Positions 27,178 through 35,855 of a stretch of DNA of 64,000 nt are shown piece by piece (positions within the stretch are counted from its first letter, which is position 1; every line of letters starts with the position of its first letter). Position numbers and translations under genes: made by a program. The stretch comes from Bacteroidota bacterium. Its GTDB lineage: Bacteria > Bacteroidota > Bacteroidia > Chitinophagales > JADIYW01. The stretch is taken from contig JADIYW010000008.1 in assembly GCA_016705125.1 (NCBI GenBank), positions 62,001 through 126,000 of the forward strand, given 5' to 3'. A model generated the notes under the pieces. The model was given only the letters and a program-made list of their open reading frames with translations, was not told the origin of the DNA and made no database searches.

Positions 27178-28191
27178 TTATTTTTGTTTTAATTGATCAA
27201 AATTTTGCTTTACTAGCCATTCCATCGTTGTTTTAAATCCTTCTGAATAAGTGATTTTTGGTGTCCAATTAAGCAAATTTTTAGCTTTTTCAATTGAAAA
27301 TTTAAGTCGTGACCCCAAATTTTTTACCGTATAAGTGGTTAATAATGGGCGCTCTTTCTTTTTTAATAATTTCCATATTATTTCCATCAAAAATGCTGCA
27401 AAAAAGGCTATCCAATATGGAATATATTGTTTCACCTCCTTTCCTCCTATTGCTTTTGCAACTCCATTTGTAAATTTCTCGAGTGTTGTCGATTCACCAT
27501 CATGTACCAAAAAACCTTCACCAATTGCACGGTCATCCTTGGAAATCAACATTAATAAATCAACCAAATTATCTATATAGGTAGGCCAAACTATGGCATT
27601 TTTTCTCATAAATACCATTTCCTTTTTTAGGATTGCATCCGCCAAAAGAGGTACAAATGTTTTATCACCCGGACCATAAACCCAGCATGGATAAACCATA
27701 GTAACTGGTAGTTTTTCGGTTTTGAAATAATGCCAAGCCATATCCTCTGCAGCTATTTTGGTATCAGAATAAGGCTCATTCCATTTGCTTAATGGAGTAG
27801 TTTCATTTATTATGGTAGATTCATCCAGTCCAAAAACATCATTTGTACTTATTTTTACAAACCTTTCCACCTTCGCTTTGGAAGCAGCTTTACAAACATT
27901 CTCAGTGCCATTTATCATTACTGCTTTAAATAAATCTGCATTTCCCCAATCAGAAACAAAAGCTGCACAATGAAAAACAATTTCAACTTCCTCGCTTAAG
28001 GCTTTTTCTACTTCCTCATAATTTCGAATATCACCATACCTTATATCTACATTATTTTCTTTTAGAAAACTAATATTTAAATCATTTGGTAATACAAATG
28101 CAATAACCTCATTTCCTATTTTTAAATTTGCATTTACTAGATGTGTACCTATAAATCCTGTTGCTCCAGTTATAAAAACCACTTTTTTCAT
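27178..28191 (-). CDS. NAD-dependent epimerase / 3-beta-HSD-type SDR
   Basis: This 337-residue extended SDR has the nucleotide-binding GATGFIGTH (near 8-16) and VFHCAAFVSD. The usual catalytic YxxxK reads YSDTK (near 140-144). A hydrophobic stretch near 255-275 suggests membrane contact. Such proteins act on sugars, sterols or flavonoid-like substrates; here a lipid or cell-envelope substrate is plausible but unproven. It forms a two-gene unit with the downstream membrane protein. Confidence 0.85.
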   Translation of the reverse strand: MKKVVFITGATGFIGTHLVNANLKIGNEVIAFVLPNDLNISFLKENNVDIRYGDIRNYEEVEKALSEEVEIVFHCAAFVSDWGNADLFKAVMINGTENVCKAASKAKVERFVKISTNDVFGLDESTIINETTPLSKWNEPYSDTKIAAEDMAWHYFKTEKLPVTMVYPCWVYGPGDKTFVPLLADAILKKEMVFMRKNAIVWPTYIDNLVDLLMLISKDDRAIGEGFLVHDGESTTLEKFTNGVAKAIGGKEVKQYIPYWIAFFAAFLMEIIWKLLKKKERPLLTTYTVKNLGSRLKFSIEKAKNLLNWTPKITYSEGFKTTMEWLVKQNFDQLKQK

Positions 28192-28317
28192 ACATTAAAC
28201 AAATTTTTATTTAAACGAGATTATTTATTTTTCAAAATTTATGAATAAAAAACAAGGCTTACAAAGCGAAAATACGATTAATTCAATAAATTAATCTATA
28301 TTTTTGACAAATACATT

Positions 28318-28325
28318 TATCTTTG
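28318..28325 (+). promoter_or_regulatory. Bacteroidota -7 box for the DUF885 gene
   Basis: TATCTTTG matches TAnnTTTG exactly and ends 4 nt before the ATG at 28330, predicting a leaderless mRNA. Confidence 0.6.
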
Positions 28326-28329
28326 TACT

Positions 28330-30105
28330 ATGAATAAAAATTTACATTTAAAAATCTTTTGTTTCCTATCTGTCTTCTTTCTCTTGGTTTCTTGCTCAAA
28401 TAAAAACACAGAAAAGAGCAGTGATTCACACGATAAATTGTTTGAAACGTATAAAGCTAATTTCATTTTGGAATTATGGGAAATCAATCCTGATTGGGCT
28501 ACTAATATAGGCTACCACGAATTTGACGATGTTTTATTGGTGCCAAATGAAACACAACTCAGAACTGAATTATCGTTTGCTTTGCGGCATTTGGACTCCT
28601 TGAAAATGTACAATTTGGATCAATTAAGCGATAATAACAAAACAGATTTTTATTTAATTAAAAATCAATTAGAACTGACCCAATTTTATAATCAATCTCT
28701 AAAAAGTTACGAATGGGACCCAACCTATTATAATATTGGAGGAACTTTCGCTTATATTTTGGGTGAAAATTATGCGCCACTAGAAAAGCGCATAACCAAT
28801 TTTTTCAAAAAAATGGACAAAATTCCTGCTTATTATGCTGCTGCAAAAAAAAATATTATAAATCCATCTCCTTTACATACACAATTGGCCATTGAGCAAA
28901 TGGAGGCAGGATTGCCCATATTTGAAAAAGATTTGAAAGATTCTTTAAAAAATGTTCAATTGCCTGATGATTTAAAAAATGAAATTTTAAAACGATCTAA
29001 AATTTCAGTAGATTCCATAAAAGGGTTTATTCAATTTTTGAAAAAACAGGATAAATCAAAAGGTAGAGATTTTAGGCTAGGCAAAGAATTGTATGCCAAA
29101 AAATTTGCATATGAAATTCAAAGCCAATATACTCCTGATCAAATATATGATTCAGCAGTAGCACGAAAAGCATTTCTTCATCAAGAAATGGAGAAAATAG
29201 CCATACAATTGTGGCCAAAATACATGAAAGGTGTTGAACAACCAACGGATAAATTGGTATTGATAAAGCGACTAATTGATACCTTATCACTTCAGCACAC
29301 AAAGGCAGATTCATTTAAAATATCAATTCAACAACAACTTCCGCAGTTGACAGAATTTATCAACAGAAAAAATCTTTTATATCTCGACCCAAAGAAGCCT
29401 TTAGAAGTGCGTGATGAACCTGGCTATATGGCCGGTGTGGCGGGTGCTTCCATGAGTTCGCCTGGCCCATATGAAATGAATGGAAAGGCCTATTATAATG
29501 TAGGTACCCTCGAGGGTTGGTCGAAACAAGACGCTGAAAGTTATTTGAGAGAATACAATAATTATATCCTTCAAATTTTGAATATTCATGAAGCACTGCC
29601 AGGTCATTATGTCCAATTAGTGTATAGTAATAAATCGCCAAGTTTGATAAAATCAATATTGCAAAACAATACAATGATTGAAGGATGGGCAGTGTATAGC
29701 GAATTGATGATGATGGAAAATGGCTATGGAAATCCCGATCCGAATGCTAGCACTACAACACCCGAATTTTGGTTAATGTATTATAAATGGAATTTGCGCT
29801 CGACTTGCAATACAATATTGGACATTGGAGTTCATACTCGAGAAATGAGCAAGGAAGAAGCTATGGATTTATTAACAAGACAGGCTTTTCAGCAAAAAAG
29901 CGAAGCTGAGGGTAAATGGCATAGGGTTCAAGTAACCAATGTGCAGCTTACAAGTTATTACACAGGATTTAAAGAAATAATGGATTTAAGAACTTTATGG
30001 CAACAAAAGCAAGGAAAAAATTATACCTTAAAGGCGTTTAATGAAAAATTCCTTTCCTATGGAAGTGCTCCAGTTAAATATATTAAAGAACTAATGCTAA
30101 AATAA
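28330..30105 (+). CDS. DUF885-family lipoprotein, putative metallohydrolase
   Basis: The 591-residue product starts with a lipoprotein signal (FLLVSC-SNKN, cysteine near 22). The C-terminal half carries NIHEALPGHYVQL (near 417-429), a HExxxGH zinc-site pattern characteristic of DUF885, and MIEGWAVYSE with a further acidic ligand. DUF885 proteins are probably peptidases or amidases tethered in the envelope. The N-terminal half is helical. Eleven bp separate it from the endonuclease gene. Confidence 0.88.
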   Translation: MNKNLHLKIFCFLSVFFLLVSCSNKNTEKSSDSHDKLFETYKANFILELWEINPDWATNIGYHEFDDVLLVPNETQLRTELSFALRHLDSLKMYNLDQLSDNNKTDFYLIKNQLELTQFYNQSLKSYEWDPTYYNIGGTFAYILGENYAPLEKRITNFFKKMDKIPAYYAAAKKNIINPSPLHTQLAIEQMEAGLPIFEKDLKDSLKNVQLPDDLKNEILKRSKISVDSIKGFIQFLKKQDKSKGRDFRLGKELYAKKFAYEIQSQYTPDQIYDSAVARKAFLHQEMEKIAIQLWPKYMKGVEQPTDKLVLIKRLIDTLSLQHTKADSFKISIQQQLPQLTEFINRKNLLYLDPKKPLEVRDEPGYMAGVAGASMSSPGPYEMNGKAYYNVGTLEGWSKQDAESYLREYNNYILQILNIHEALPGHYVQLVYSNKSPSLIKSILQNNTMIEGWAVYSELMMMENGYGNPDPNASTTTPEFWLMYYKWNLRSTCNTILDIGVHTREMSKEEAMDLLTRQAFQQKSEAEGKWHRVQVTNVQLTSYYTGFKEIMDLRTLWQQKQGKNYTLKAFNEKFLSYGSAPVKYIKELMLK

Positions 30106-30116
30106 ACATTTAAGTT

Positions 30117-31160
30117 ATGAAAAGGAATAGAATCATTTGTACAATTATATCGGTGCTTTTTATAGCTACTCTAAAGGCTCAAACTCCACCAGATGGATTA
30201 AATTGTACACAATTTAGAACTTGGGCAAAAGACAATTTCTATACAGGTAAATTTGTTGACTTATCTTACGATGGAGCGCGTGGCAAAATGTATGGCTATA
30301 TAGATATCAACCGACAAGACAGCACTATCGAATGTATATATTCTGGTTTTCAAACTAAGCATGCTCCGCAAGTAGAAGTAACTGAAATTACAGATAAAAT
30401 AAATACTGAACACACAGTCCCACAGTCCCTTTTCAATAATTTAGCTCCAATGCTTGATGATATCCATCATTTATTTCCAGTTTACCCCAACCACAATTCA
30501 TTGAGAAGCAATCATCCATTTAAAGAAATTGATGACAATACCACCACAAAGTGGGTATATTTAACCAATCAATTCACATCCAAGCCAGCCAATTCAGAAT
30601 TGTGTTCCGAATTTAAATCTAGCCAATGGGAACCTCGTGAATCGAGAAAAGGAGATATTGCCCGTGCTGTGGCTTATTTTTTTACCGTTTATCCAACAGC
30701 AGTTCCTGGTGGAATTTCGAGTGTGATGGACGAAACACTGCTTCTTCAATGGAATGAATTAGACCCAGTGGATGCAATAGAACGCCGTCGAGATAGTTTG
30801 ATTTTCAAATACCAAAAAAACCACAACCCATACGTTTTACACCCTGAATGGGTAATTAAAGCTTTTGGCAACACATGTGCTGTAAGTGTTCAAAATCAGC
30901 TAATTGGATTTAATAATTTGAATCTATTTCCAAATCCAACTAGCAATAAAATTCAACTTTCTGGATTTGTTGAAGAGCAAAAACAAGTTCAACTAGATGT
31001 TTTAAATATAGTTGGACAACTTCTTTACTCAGAGAAAATAGATTTAAAATATGGCAAATTTGAGCATGAAATAAATACCTCAAGTTTTGAATCAGGGGCA
31101 TATTTTATTCGATTATCAGATAATGAAAGTCAAGTTTCCAAATTATTTTTTAAAAATTGA
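30117..31160 (+). CDS. Endonuclease I (EndA family) with T9SS sorting domain
   Basis: The 347-residue secreted nuclease has a signal peptide (ending LKAQ), the endonuclease I core with NTEHTVPQS (near 97-105) and DDIHHLFPVYPNHNSLRSN (near 115-133), and a C-terminal T9SS domain from LFPNPTSNK to LFFKN. It would be exported through the outer membrane to degrade extracellular DNA or RNA for nutrients. It is close behind the DUF885 gene and probably co-transcribed. Confidence 0.92.
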   Translation: MKRNRIICTIISVLFIATLKAQTPPDGLNCTQFRTWAKDNFYTGKFVDLSYDGARGKMYGYIDINRQDSTIECIYSGFQTKHAPQVEVTEITDKINTEHTVPQSLFNNLAPMLDDIHHLFPVYPNHNSLRSNHPFKEIDDNTTTKWVYLTNQFTSKPANSELCSEFKSSQWEPRESRKGDIARAVAYFFTVYPTAVPGGISSVMDETLLLQWNELDPVDAIERRRDSLIFKYQKNHNPYVLHPEWVIKAFGNTCAVSVQNQLIGFNNLNLFPNPTSNKIQLSGFVEEQKQVQLDVLNIVGQLLYSEKIDLKYGKFEHEINTSSFESGAYFIRLSDNESQVSKLFFKN

Positions 31161-31306
31161 GACTAATTATTTTAAAATAGGCATTTTATCTGATTGTTTT
31201 TGCAAAAACCATGTATTTCTGTCTATTAATCATTGAATTCATAAAATTATTAACTTTTCCACATTAAGCGCAAAATATATTAATAAATTATCCCGATAAA
31301 ATTCTT

Positions 31307-31314
31307 TATATTTG
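31307..31314 (+). promoter_or_regulatory. Bacteroidota -7 box for secDF
   Basis: TATATTTG matches TAnnTTTG exactly and ends 28 nt before the ATG at 31343. Confidence 0.6.
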
Positions 31315-31342
31315 CGCCTTCATTTAAAAAAAGAGAACAAAG

Positions 31343-34300
31343 ATGCGCCAGAATAGGACAATCAGCTACATTTTATTACTATTTATAGTTATTTGTATTT
31401 ACCAATTTCTATTTACATTCAGATCAAACAGTGTAGAGAAAACAGCCAAGTCAGTAGCTGAACAAAAAATAAAGAAAACTGCTTCCATGGATGAAGCGAC
31501 TCATATTTCAGCGATTAATAATGCAAAAGGCAGATATTTGGATTCTGTTTCTGGCAAAACTGCCCTTAATTTAGGCATTGCAAAATGGACTTATCAAGAA
31601 TGTAAAGAAAATTCTTTGAATTTGGGATTAGACTTACAAGGTGGTATGAATGTTGTTTTGCAGGTAAATATGAAAGATTTGATTCTTTCTATGTCTGATT
31701 ATTCAAGAGATCCAAAATTCATCCAAGCATTGAACAATGCAGAGAAAGCACAACAAACAAGTAATACTGATTATATTACCTTGTTCCAAAATGCTTATAC
31801 CAGCAATAACCCAAATGGTAAATTAGCCACTGTTTTTGCAACAAGAAAATATCAAGATAGAATAAAATTCAATACTTCAAATAATGAAATAATTAAATTA
31901 ATACGTTCTGAATCGGCTATAGCAGTTAAAAATACTTATAATATAATTAGCTCAAGGATAGATAAATTTGGTGTAAAACAACCTACAGTAACACTTGATG
32001 AACAAAGAGGAAGGATAAATGTGGAGTTGGCAGGCGTTGATAATCCACAAAGGGTAAGAAATTTATTGCAAGCAACTGCGAATCTTGAGTTTTGGGAAAC
32101 TTATAAAGCTACAGAGTTAGCAGCATCACTTAATGAAGCAAATACAGCATTGGCTTCTTACCTTGAATATGAAAAGTCAACTACTCAGCCAGGTGTTAAA
32201 AAAGATTCTACTGGAGCAATTACCTCTTCATCAGCATCGGATTTCTTAACTGGTGGAACTGATACAGGCAAACAAAAAAGTGCAGCTAAGCCTCTTGCTG
32301 ATACTTCACAAAAAGCAAAACAAACAGCTGCTCAAAAAGAAAATCCTTTATGGGCTAAACTTTATCCTTCAGTGGATGAAAAAAACCAATTTGTGGAAGG
32401 ACCAATTGTAGGATATGCCAATGCATTAGATACTGCAAAGGTGATGGAATACCTAAAAGTTCCTGAAGTAATTGCTAGTTTCCCTCCTGACATAAAATTC
32501 CTTTGGGGTTCAAAATCAACGAGTGATAAAGATCCTATTTTTCCATTATATGCTATCAGAAAAACACCAAATTCTGAATTGCCGCCAATGGATGGTAGTG
32601 TAGTAACCAATGCTCGTTTTGACGTAGGATTATCTGGAAATGAAGTAAGTATGCGGATGAATTCGCAAGGTGCTGATGAATGGAGACGACTAACAGGTGC
32701 CAATGTGGGCAATTTTATTGCTATCGTTTTAGATAATTATGTGTATTCTGCTCCAAAAGTAAATCAAGAAATTGCGGGTGGAACTTCTTCAATTAGTGGT
32801 GATTTTACAGTAGAGGAAGCCACCGACTTGGGTAATGTGCTTGAAACTGGTAAATTGCCAGCTAAAGCTGATATTGTTGAAGAAGATGTAGTTGGACCTA
32901 CACTAGGTAAGGAAGCCATCAATTCAGGGATGCTTGCTTTGTTGGTTGCATTTATATTGATATTGGTTTATATGGTTGCATTTTATAATAATGCGGGATT
33001 AATTGCCAATATCGTATTGTTTATCAATTTATTTTTGATTATTGGCGTGATGGCCTCCTTGGGTTCTACACTTACATTACCTGGTATTGCTGGTATAGTG
33101 CTTACACTGGGTATGGCAGTAGATGCTAATGTTATTATAAATGAAAGAATAAGAGAAGAATTAAGAGCTGGAAAATCGCTTAAATTAGCCATTCCAGAAG
33201 GATACAAAAATTCAATGAGTGCCATTTTGGATGGTAATATAACCACATTAATTACTGCTTTTATCTTATTAGCAGTAGGTTTAGGGCCAATTAAAGGATT
33301 TGCTACTACCTTAATTATTGGTATCCTTTGTTCCATGTTTACGGCTGTATTGGTAGCTCGTGAATTTATGGAAATGAGATTAGCGAAAGGTGCTGATTTG
33401 AAATTTGAAACACCTATGTTTAAAAATTTCTTAGTCGGCACCAATTACGATTTTTTAGGAAAAAGAAAATGGGCATATATTTTCTCCTGTTGTACCATCG
33501 TATTTGGTCTAATTTCATTCTTCACTAAAGGGTTTGAAATGGGTGTTGATTTTAAAGGTGGAAGAGATTATAAAGTGCGTTTTGAAAAAAACATCAATAC
33601 AACTGCTCTTAAAAGTGATTTAGATGCTACATTTGGTGGTGGAACTGTGGTAAAAACTTATGGACAGGATAACCAAATAAAAGCTTCTACATCATATAGG
33701 GTTGCTGAACAAGGCGGGACAGTAGATTTAGATGCTGAAACAAAATTGTATGAGGGTTGTAAGAAATATTTGAATGGTGCTTCATTTGAAACCTTTAAAT
33801 CAAAGAATTTAATGAGTTCAACCAAAGTAGCTCCAACTATTTCTGCCGCTATAAAAAGCACTTCAATCTTAGCAGCAGTTTTAGCTTTAGCAGCAATGTT
33901 CATTTATATTTTAATCCGATTCAAAAAATGGCAATATTCAATGGGTGCAATTGCAGCTACAGCACATGATACATTATTTGTATTGGCTATTTTCTCTATC
34001 TTTAGCAATATTTTACCATTCTCTCTTGAAATAGATCAGGCATTTATTGCGGCTATTCTTACCGTAATTGGTTATTCTATTAATGATACCGTGATTGTAT
34101 TCGATAGGTTGAGAGAATATTTGGCAGAAGACCCTAAGTCAAGAATTGCGGGAGTTTGTAATAAAGCCATCAACTCAACACTTACACGTACCTTTAATAC
34201 TGCATTAACGACTATTTTTGTGGTTATTGTATTATTTATATTTGGTGGAGAGGCAATTAGAGGATTTTCTTTTGCTTTAATCTTAGGTATTGCAATTGGT

Positions 34301-34411
34301 ACTTACTCCTCTGTTTTCATTGCAACACCTGTAATGGTCGACTTAATGAAAGACAAAGAACCAGAGCAAATTGCAGCTAACACTAAAACCACTCCTAACC
34401 GTAAAAAATAA
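31343..34411 (+). CDS. secDF: Protein translocase SecDF fusion
   Basis: SecD and SecF use the proton gradient to pull proteins out of the Sec channel. Here both are fused in a 1022-residue inner-membrane protein, as is usual in Bacteroidota. SecD features include NLGLDLQGGMNVVLQV (near 91) and VDANVIINERIREEL near 593. SecF begins near 700 with FEMGVDFKGGRDY and includes GYSINDTVIVFDRLRE near 912. A proline/alanine/lysine-rich linker (near 290-335) interrupts the SecD periplasmic part and is likely lineage-specific. The gene is monocistronic, with a terminator right after it. Confidence 0.96.
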   Translation: MRQNRTISYILLLFIVICIYQFLFTFRSNSVEKTAKSVAEQKIKKTASMDEATHISAINNAKGRYLDSVSGKTALNLGIAKWTYQECKENSLNLGLDLQGGMNVVLQVNMKDLILSMSDYSRDPKFIQALNNAEKAQQTSNTDYITLFQNAYTSNNPNGKLATVFATRKYQDRIKFNTSNNEIIKLIRSESAIAVKNTYNIISSRIDKFGVKQPTVTLDEQRGRINVELAGVDNPQRVRNLLQATANLEFWETYKATELAASLNEANTALASYLEYEKSTTQPGVKKDSTGAITSSSASDFLTGGTDTGKQKSAAKPLADTSQKAKQTAAQKENPLWAKLYPSVDEKNQFVEGPIVGYANALDTAKVMEYLKVPEVIASFPPDIKFLWGSKSTSDKDPIFPLYAIRKTPNSELPPMDGSVVTNARFDVGLSGNEVSMRMNSQGADEWRRLTGANVGNFIAIVLDNYVYSAPKVNQEIAGGTSSISGDFTVEEATDLGNVLETGKLPAKADIVEEDVVGPTLGKEAINSGMLALLVAFILILVYMVAFYNNAGLIANIVLFINLFLIIGVMASLGSTLTLPGIAGIVLTLGMAVDANVIINERIREELRAGKSLKLAIPEGYKNSMSAILDGNITTLITAFILLAVGLGPIKGFATTLIIGILCSMFTAVLVAREFMEMRLAKGADLKFETPMFKNFLVGTNYDFLGKRKWAYIFSCCTIVFGLISFFTKGFEMGVDFKGGRDYKVRFEKNINTTALKSDLDATFGGGTVVKTYGQDNQIKASTSYRVAEQGGTVDLDAETKLYEGCKKYLNGASFETFKSKNLMSSTKVAPTISAAIKSTSILAAVLALAAMFIYILIRFKKWQYSMGAIAATAHDTLFVLAIFSIFSNILPFSLEIDQAFIAAILTVIGYSINDTVIVFDRLREYLAEDPKSRIAGVCNKAINSTLTRTFNTALTTIFVVIVLFIFGGEAIRGFSFALILGIAIGTYSSVFIATPVMVDLMKDKEPEQIAANTKTTPNRKK

Positions 34412-34432
34412 GAATTTAATTTAAACATAAAG

Positions 34433-34464
34433 GGCGATGTTCATTTTCTGACATCGCCTTTTTT
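34433..34464 (+). terminator. Rho-independent terminator after secDF
   Basis: GGCGATGT (34433-34440) pairs perfectly with ACATCGCC (34451-34458), followed by a T run. The T run continues into the promoter box of the next gene. Confidence 0.9.
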
Positions 34465-34471
34465 ATTTTTG
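34464..34471 (+). promoter_or_regulatory. Bacteroidota -7 box for the thioesterase gene
   Basis: TATTTTTG matches TAnnTTTG and is built from the end of the secDF terminator T tract. It ends 4 nt before the ATG at 34476. Confidence 0.5.
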
Positions 34472-34475
34472 GAAA

Positions 34476-34901
34476 ATGGAAAAAATAGACTTGACAAAAT
34501 TTGAGGAAGGCACTACCCAAAACGTGCAATGGGGCGAAATGGACGCTTTGGGTCATGTAAATAATGTTCAATTTATACGGTATTTTGAAACGGCTAGGGT
34601 TAATTTCATGGAACGCAATAATGTGTTTGATGATTTACTAGGCAATGAAATAAATATAGTTTTGGCGCATATTGAATGTAAATTTGTCCAACCACTTTAT
34701 TACCCCGATCAAATTGAGTTGTTATGCCGTTTTAAGTCGATAGGCAATACCAGTATGGTGGTAGAGCATGCTGTAGTAAGCAAAAAAAGTGGTTTGGTAG
34801 CCTTTGGCGATGGTATTATCGTTTGTACTGATTCCAAGACCCACCAAAAAACACCAATTCCTGAAAGAGTGAGAAGTTTAATAGAAAAGAGTTTATTATA
34901 G
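34476..34901 (+). CDS. Acyl-CoA thioesterase, hotdog fold
   Basis: A 141-residue hotdog-fold thioesterase of the 4-hydroxybenzoyl-CoA thioesterase/YbgC-like group. It shows the catalytic-region motif WGEMDALGHVNNVQFIRYFETAR (near 19-41), with the typical DxxGHVNN. It cleaves an acyl-CoA; the chain length is not predictable. The gene stands alone between a terminator-derived promoter and a repeat-rich spacer. Confidence 0.92.
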   Translation: MEKIDLTKFEEGTTQNVQWGEMDALGHVNNVQFIRYFETARVNFMERNNVFDDLLGNEINIVLAHIECKFVQPLYYPDQIELLCRFKSIGNTSMVVEHAVVSKKSGLVAFGDGIIVCTDSKTHQKTPIPERVRSLIEKSLL

Positions 34902-35117
34902 GAAAATGCTTAATGGTGAATGATTAATGCTTAATGGTGAAAAACGAATAACAAAATCTGAATTCTAAAATCTCCAAATCTCCACATTCCCAAATCTTAC
35001 ATCTGAATTCTAAAATCTCCAAATCTTCAAATCTCCTCACATTTTCAAATCTTAAATTTCAAATCTCCACATTCCCAAATCTTAAATCCTACATCTCAAA
35101 TCTGAAATTCTTTCCCC
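34902..35117. repeat. Intergenic low-complexity repeat block
   Basis: This 216 bp spacer lies between two convergent genes. It starts with TTAATGGTGAATGATTAATG units and continues with about eight degenerate copies of an AAATCTCCACATTCCC-like unit. The same units recur at 22641-22720 (reverse strand), 40932-41000 and 49080-49250. No gene or terminator is clear. Confidence 0.65.
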
Positions 35118-35774
35118 TTATCCATTTGCCTTCTTATGGTCAGAAAGAAACTGCTCCAAACCGCTATCTGTCAAAGGATGTTTGAATAGACCTAAAATTG
35201 AACTAAGCGGACAAGTAACCACATCGGCACCTAATTCAGCACATTTAATTATATGATTTGAATTTCTTATCGACGCAGCCAATACTTCTGTTTGGAAACC
35301 ATAATTTCTATAAATCTCCACAATTTGTCCAATCAACTGCAAACCATCCCAACCAGTATCATCTACTCTACCAATAAAAGGGCTCAAATAAGTAGCGCCT
35401 GCTTTGGCTGCTAAAATAGCTTGGCCTGCAGAAAATACAAGTGTGCAATTCGTTTTGATACCATTATCACTGAAAAATTTAATTGCCTTTACACCTTCTT
35501 TTATCATTGGCACTTTAACAACGATATTTTTATGTAAATCAGCCAAAATAAGTCCTTCTCGCTTTATCCCTTCAAAATCAGTGGAAATTACTTCAGCACT
35601 TACATCACCATCCATGATATTGCAAATCTCTACATAATGATCCAAAATATTTTGTTGTCCAACGATTCCTTCTTTTGCCATCAAGGATGGATTAGTGGTT
35701 ACGCCATCTAAAATACCTAAATCATTGGCTTCTCTTATTTGAGCTAAATTGGCTGTATCGACGAAAAATTTCAT
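35118..35774 (-). CDS. fsa: Transaldolase-like fructose-6-phosphate aldolase
   Basis: This 218-residue small transaldolase has DTANLAQIREAND (6-18), GVTTNPSLMAKEG (24-36), the Schiff-base lysine in NIVVKVPMI (near 84-92) and the SPFIGRVDD block. Length and motifs match the MipB/FSA and TalC subfamily rather than full-length transaldolase. The enzyme interconverts fructose 6-phosphate with glyceraldehyde 3-phosphate plus a C3 unit, either as an aldolase or as a true transaldolase. The two activities cannot be told apart here. Confidence 0.93.
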   Translation of the reverse strand: MKFFVDTANLAQIREANDLGILDGVTTNPSLMAKEGIVGQQNILDHYVEICNIMDGDVSAEVISTDFEGIKREGLILADLHKNIVVKVPMIKEGVKAIKFFSDNGIKTNCTLVFSAGQAILAAKAGATYLSPFIGRVDDTGWDGLQLIGQIVEIYRNYGFQTEVLAASIRNSNHIIKCAELGADVVTCPLSSILGLFKHPLTDSGLEQFLSDHKKANG

Positions 35775-35855
35775 GTTTTAATTTTTGCTTTAAAAATAGG
35801 TTTATTTTAAAAGACCTCCTATTTATTGTATAGATATTTTTTAAATCTTACGAAA

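Noticed and set aside
32983..33444. 153-residue minus-strand frame inside secDF
   Set aside because: SecDF is intact and highly conserved here; the frame is a shadow without a family match.
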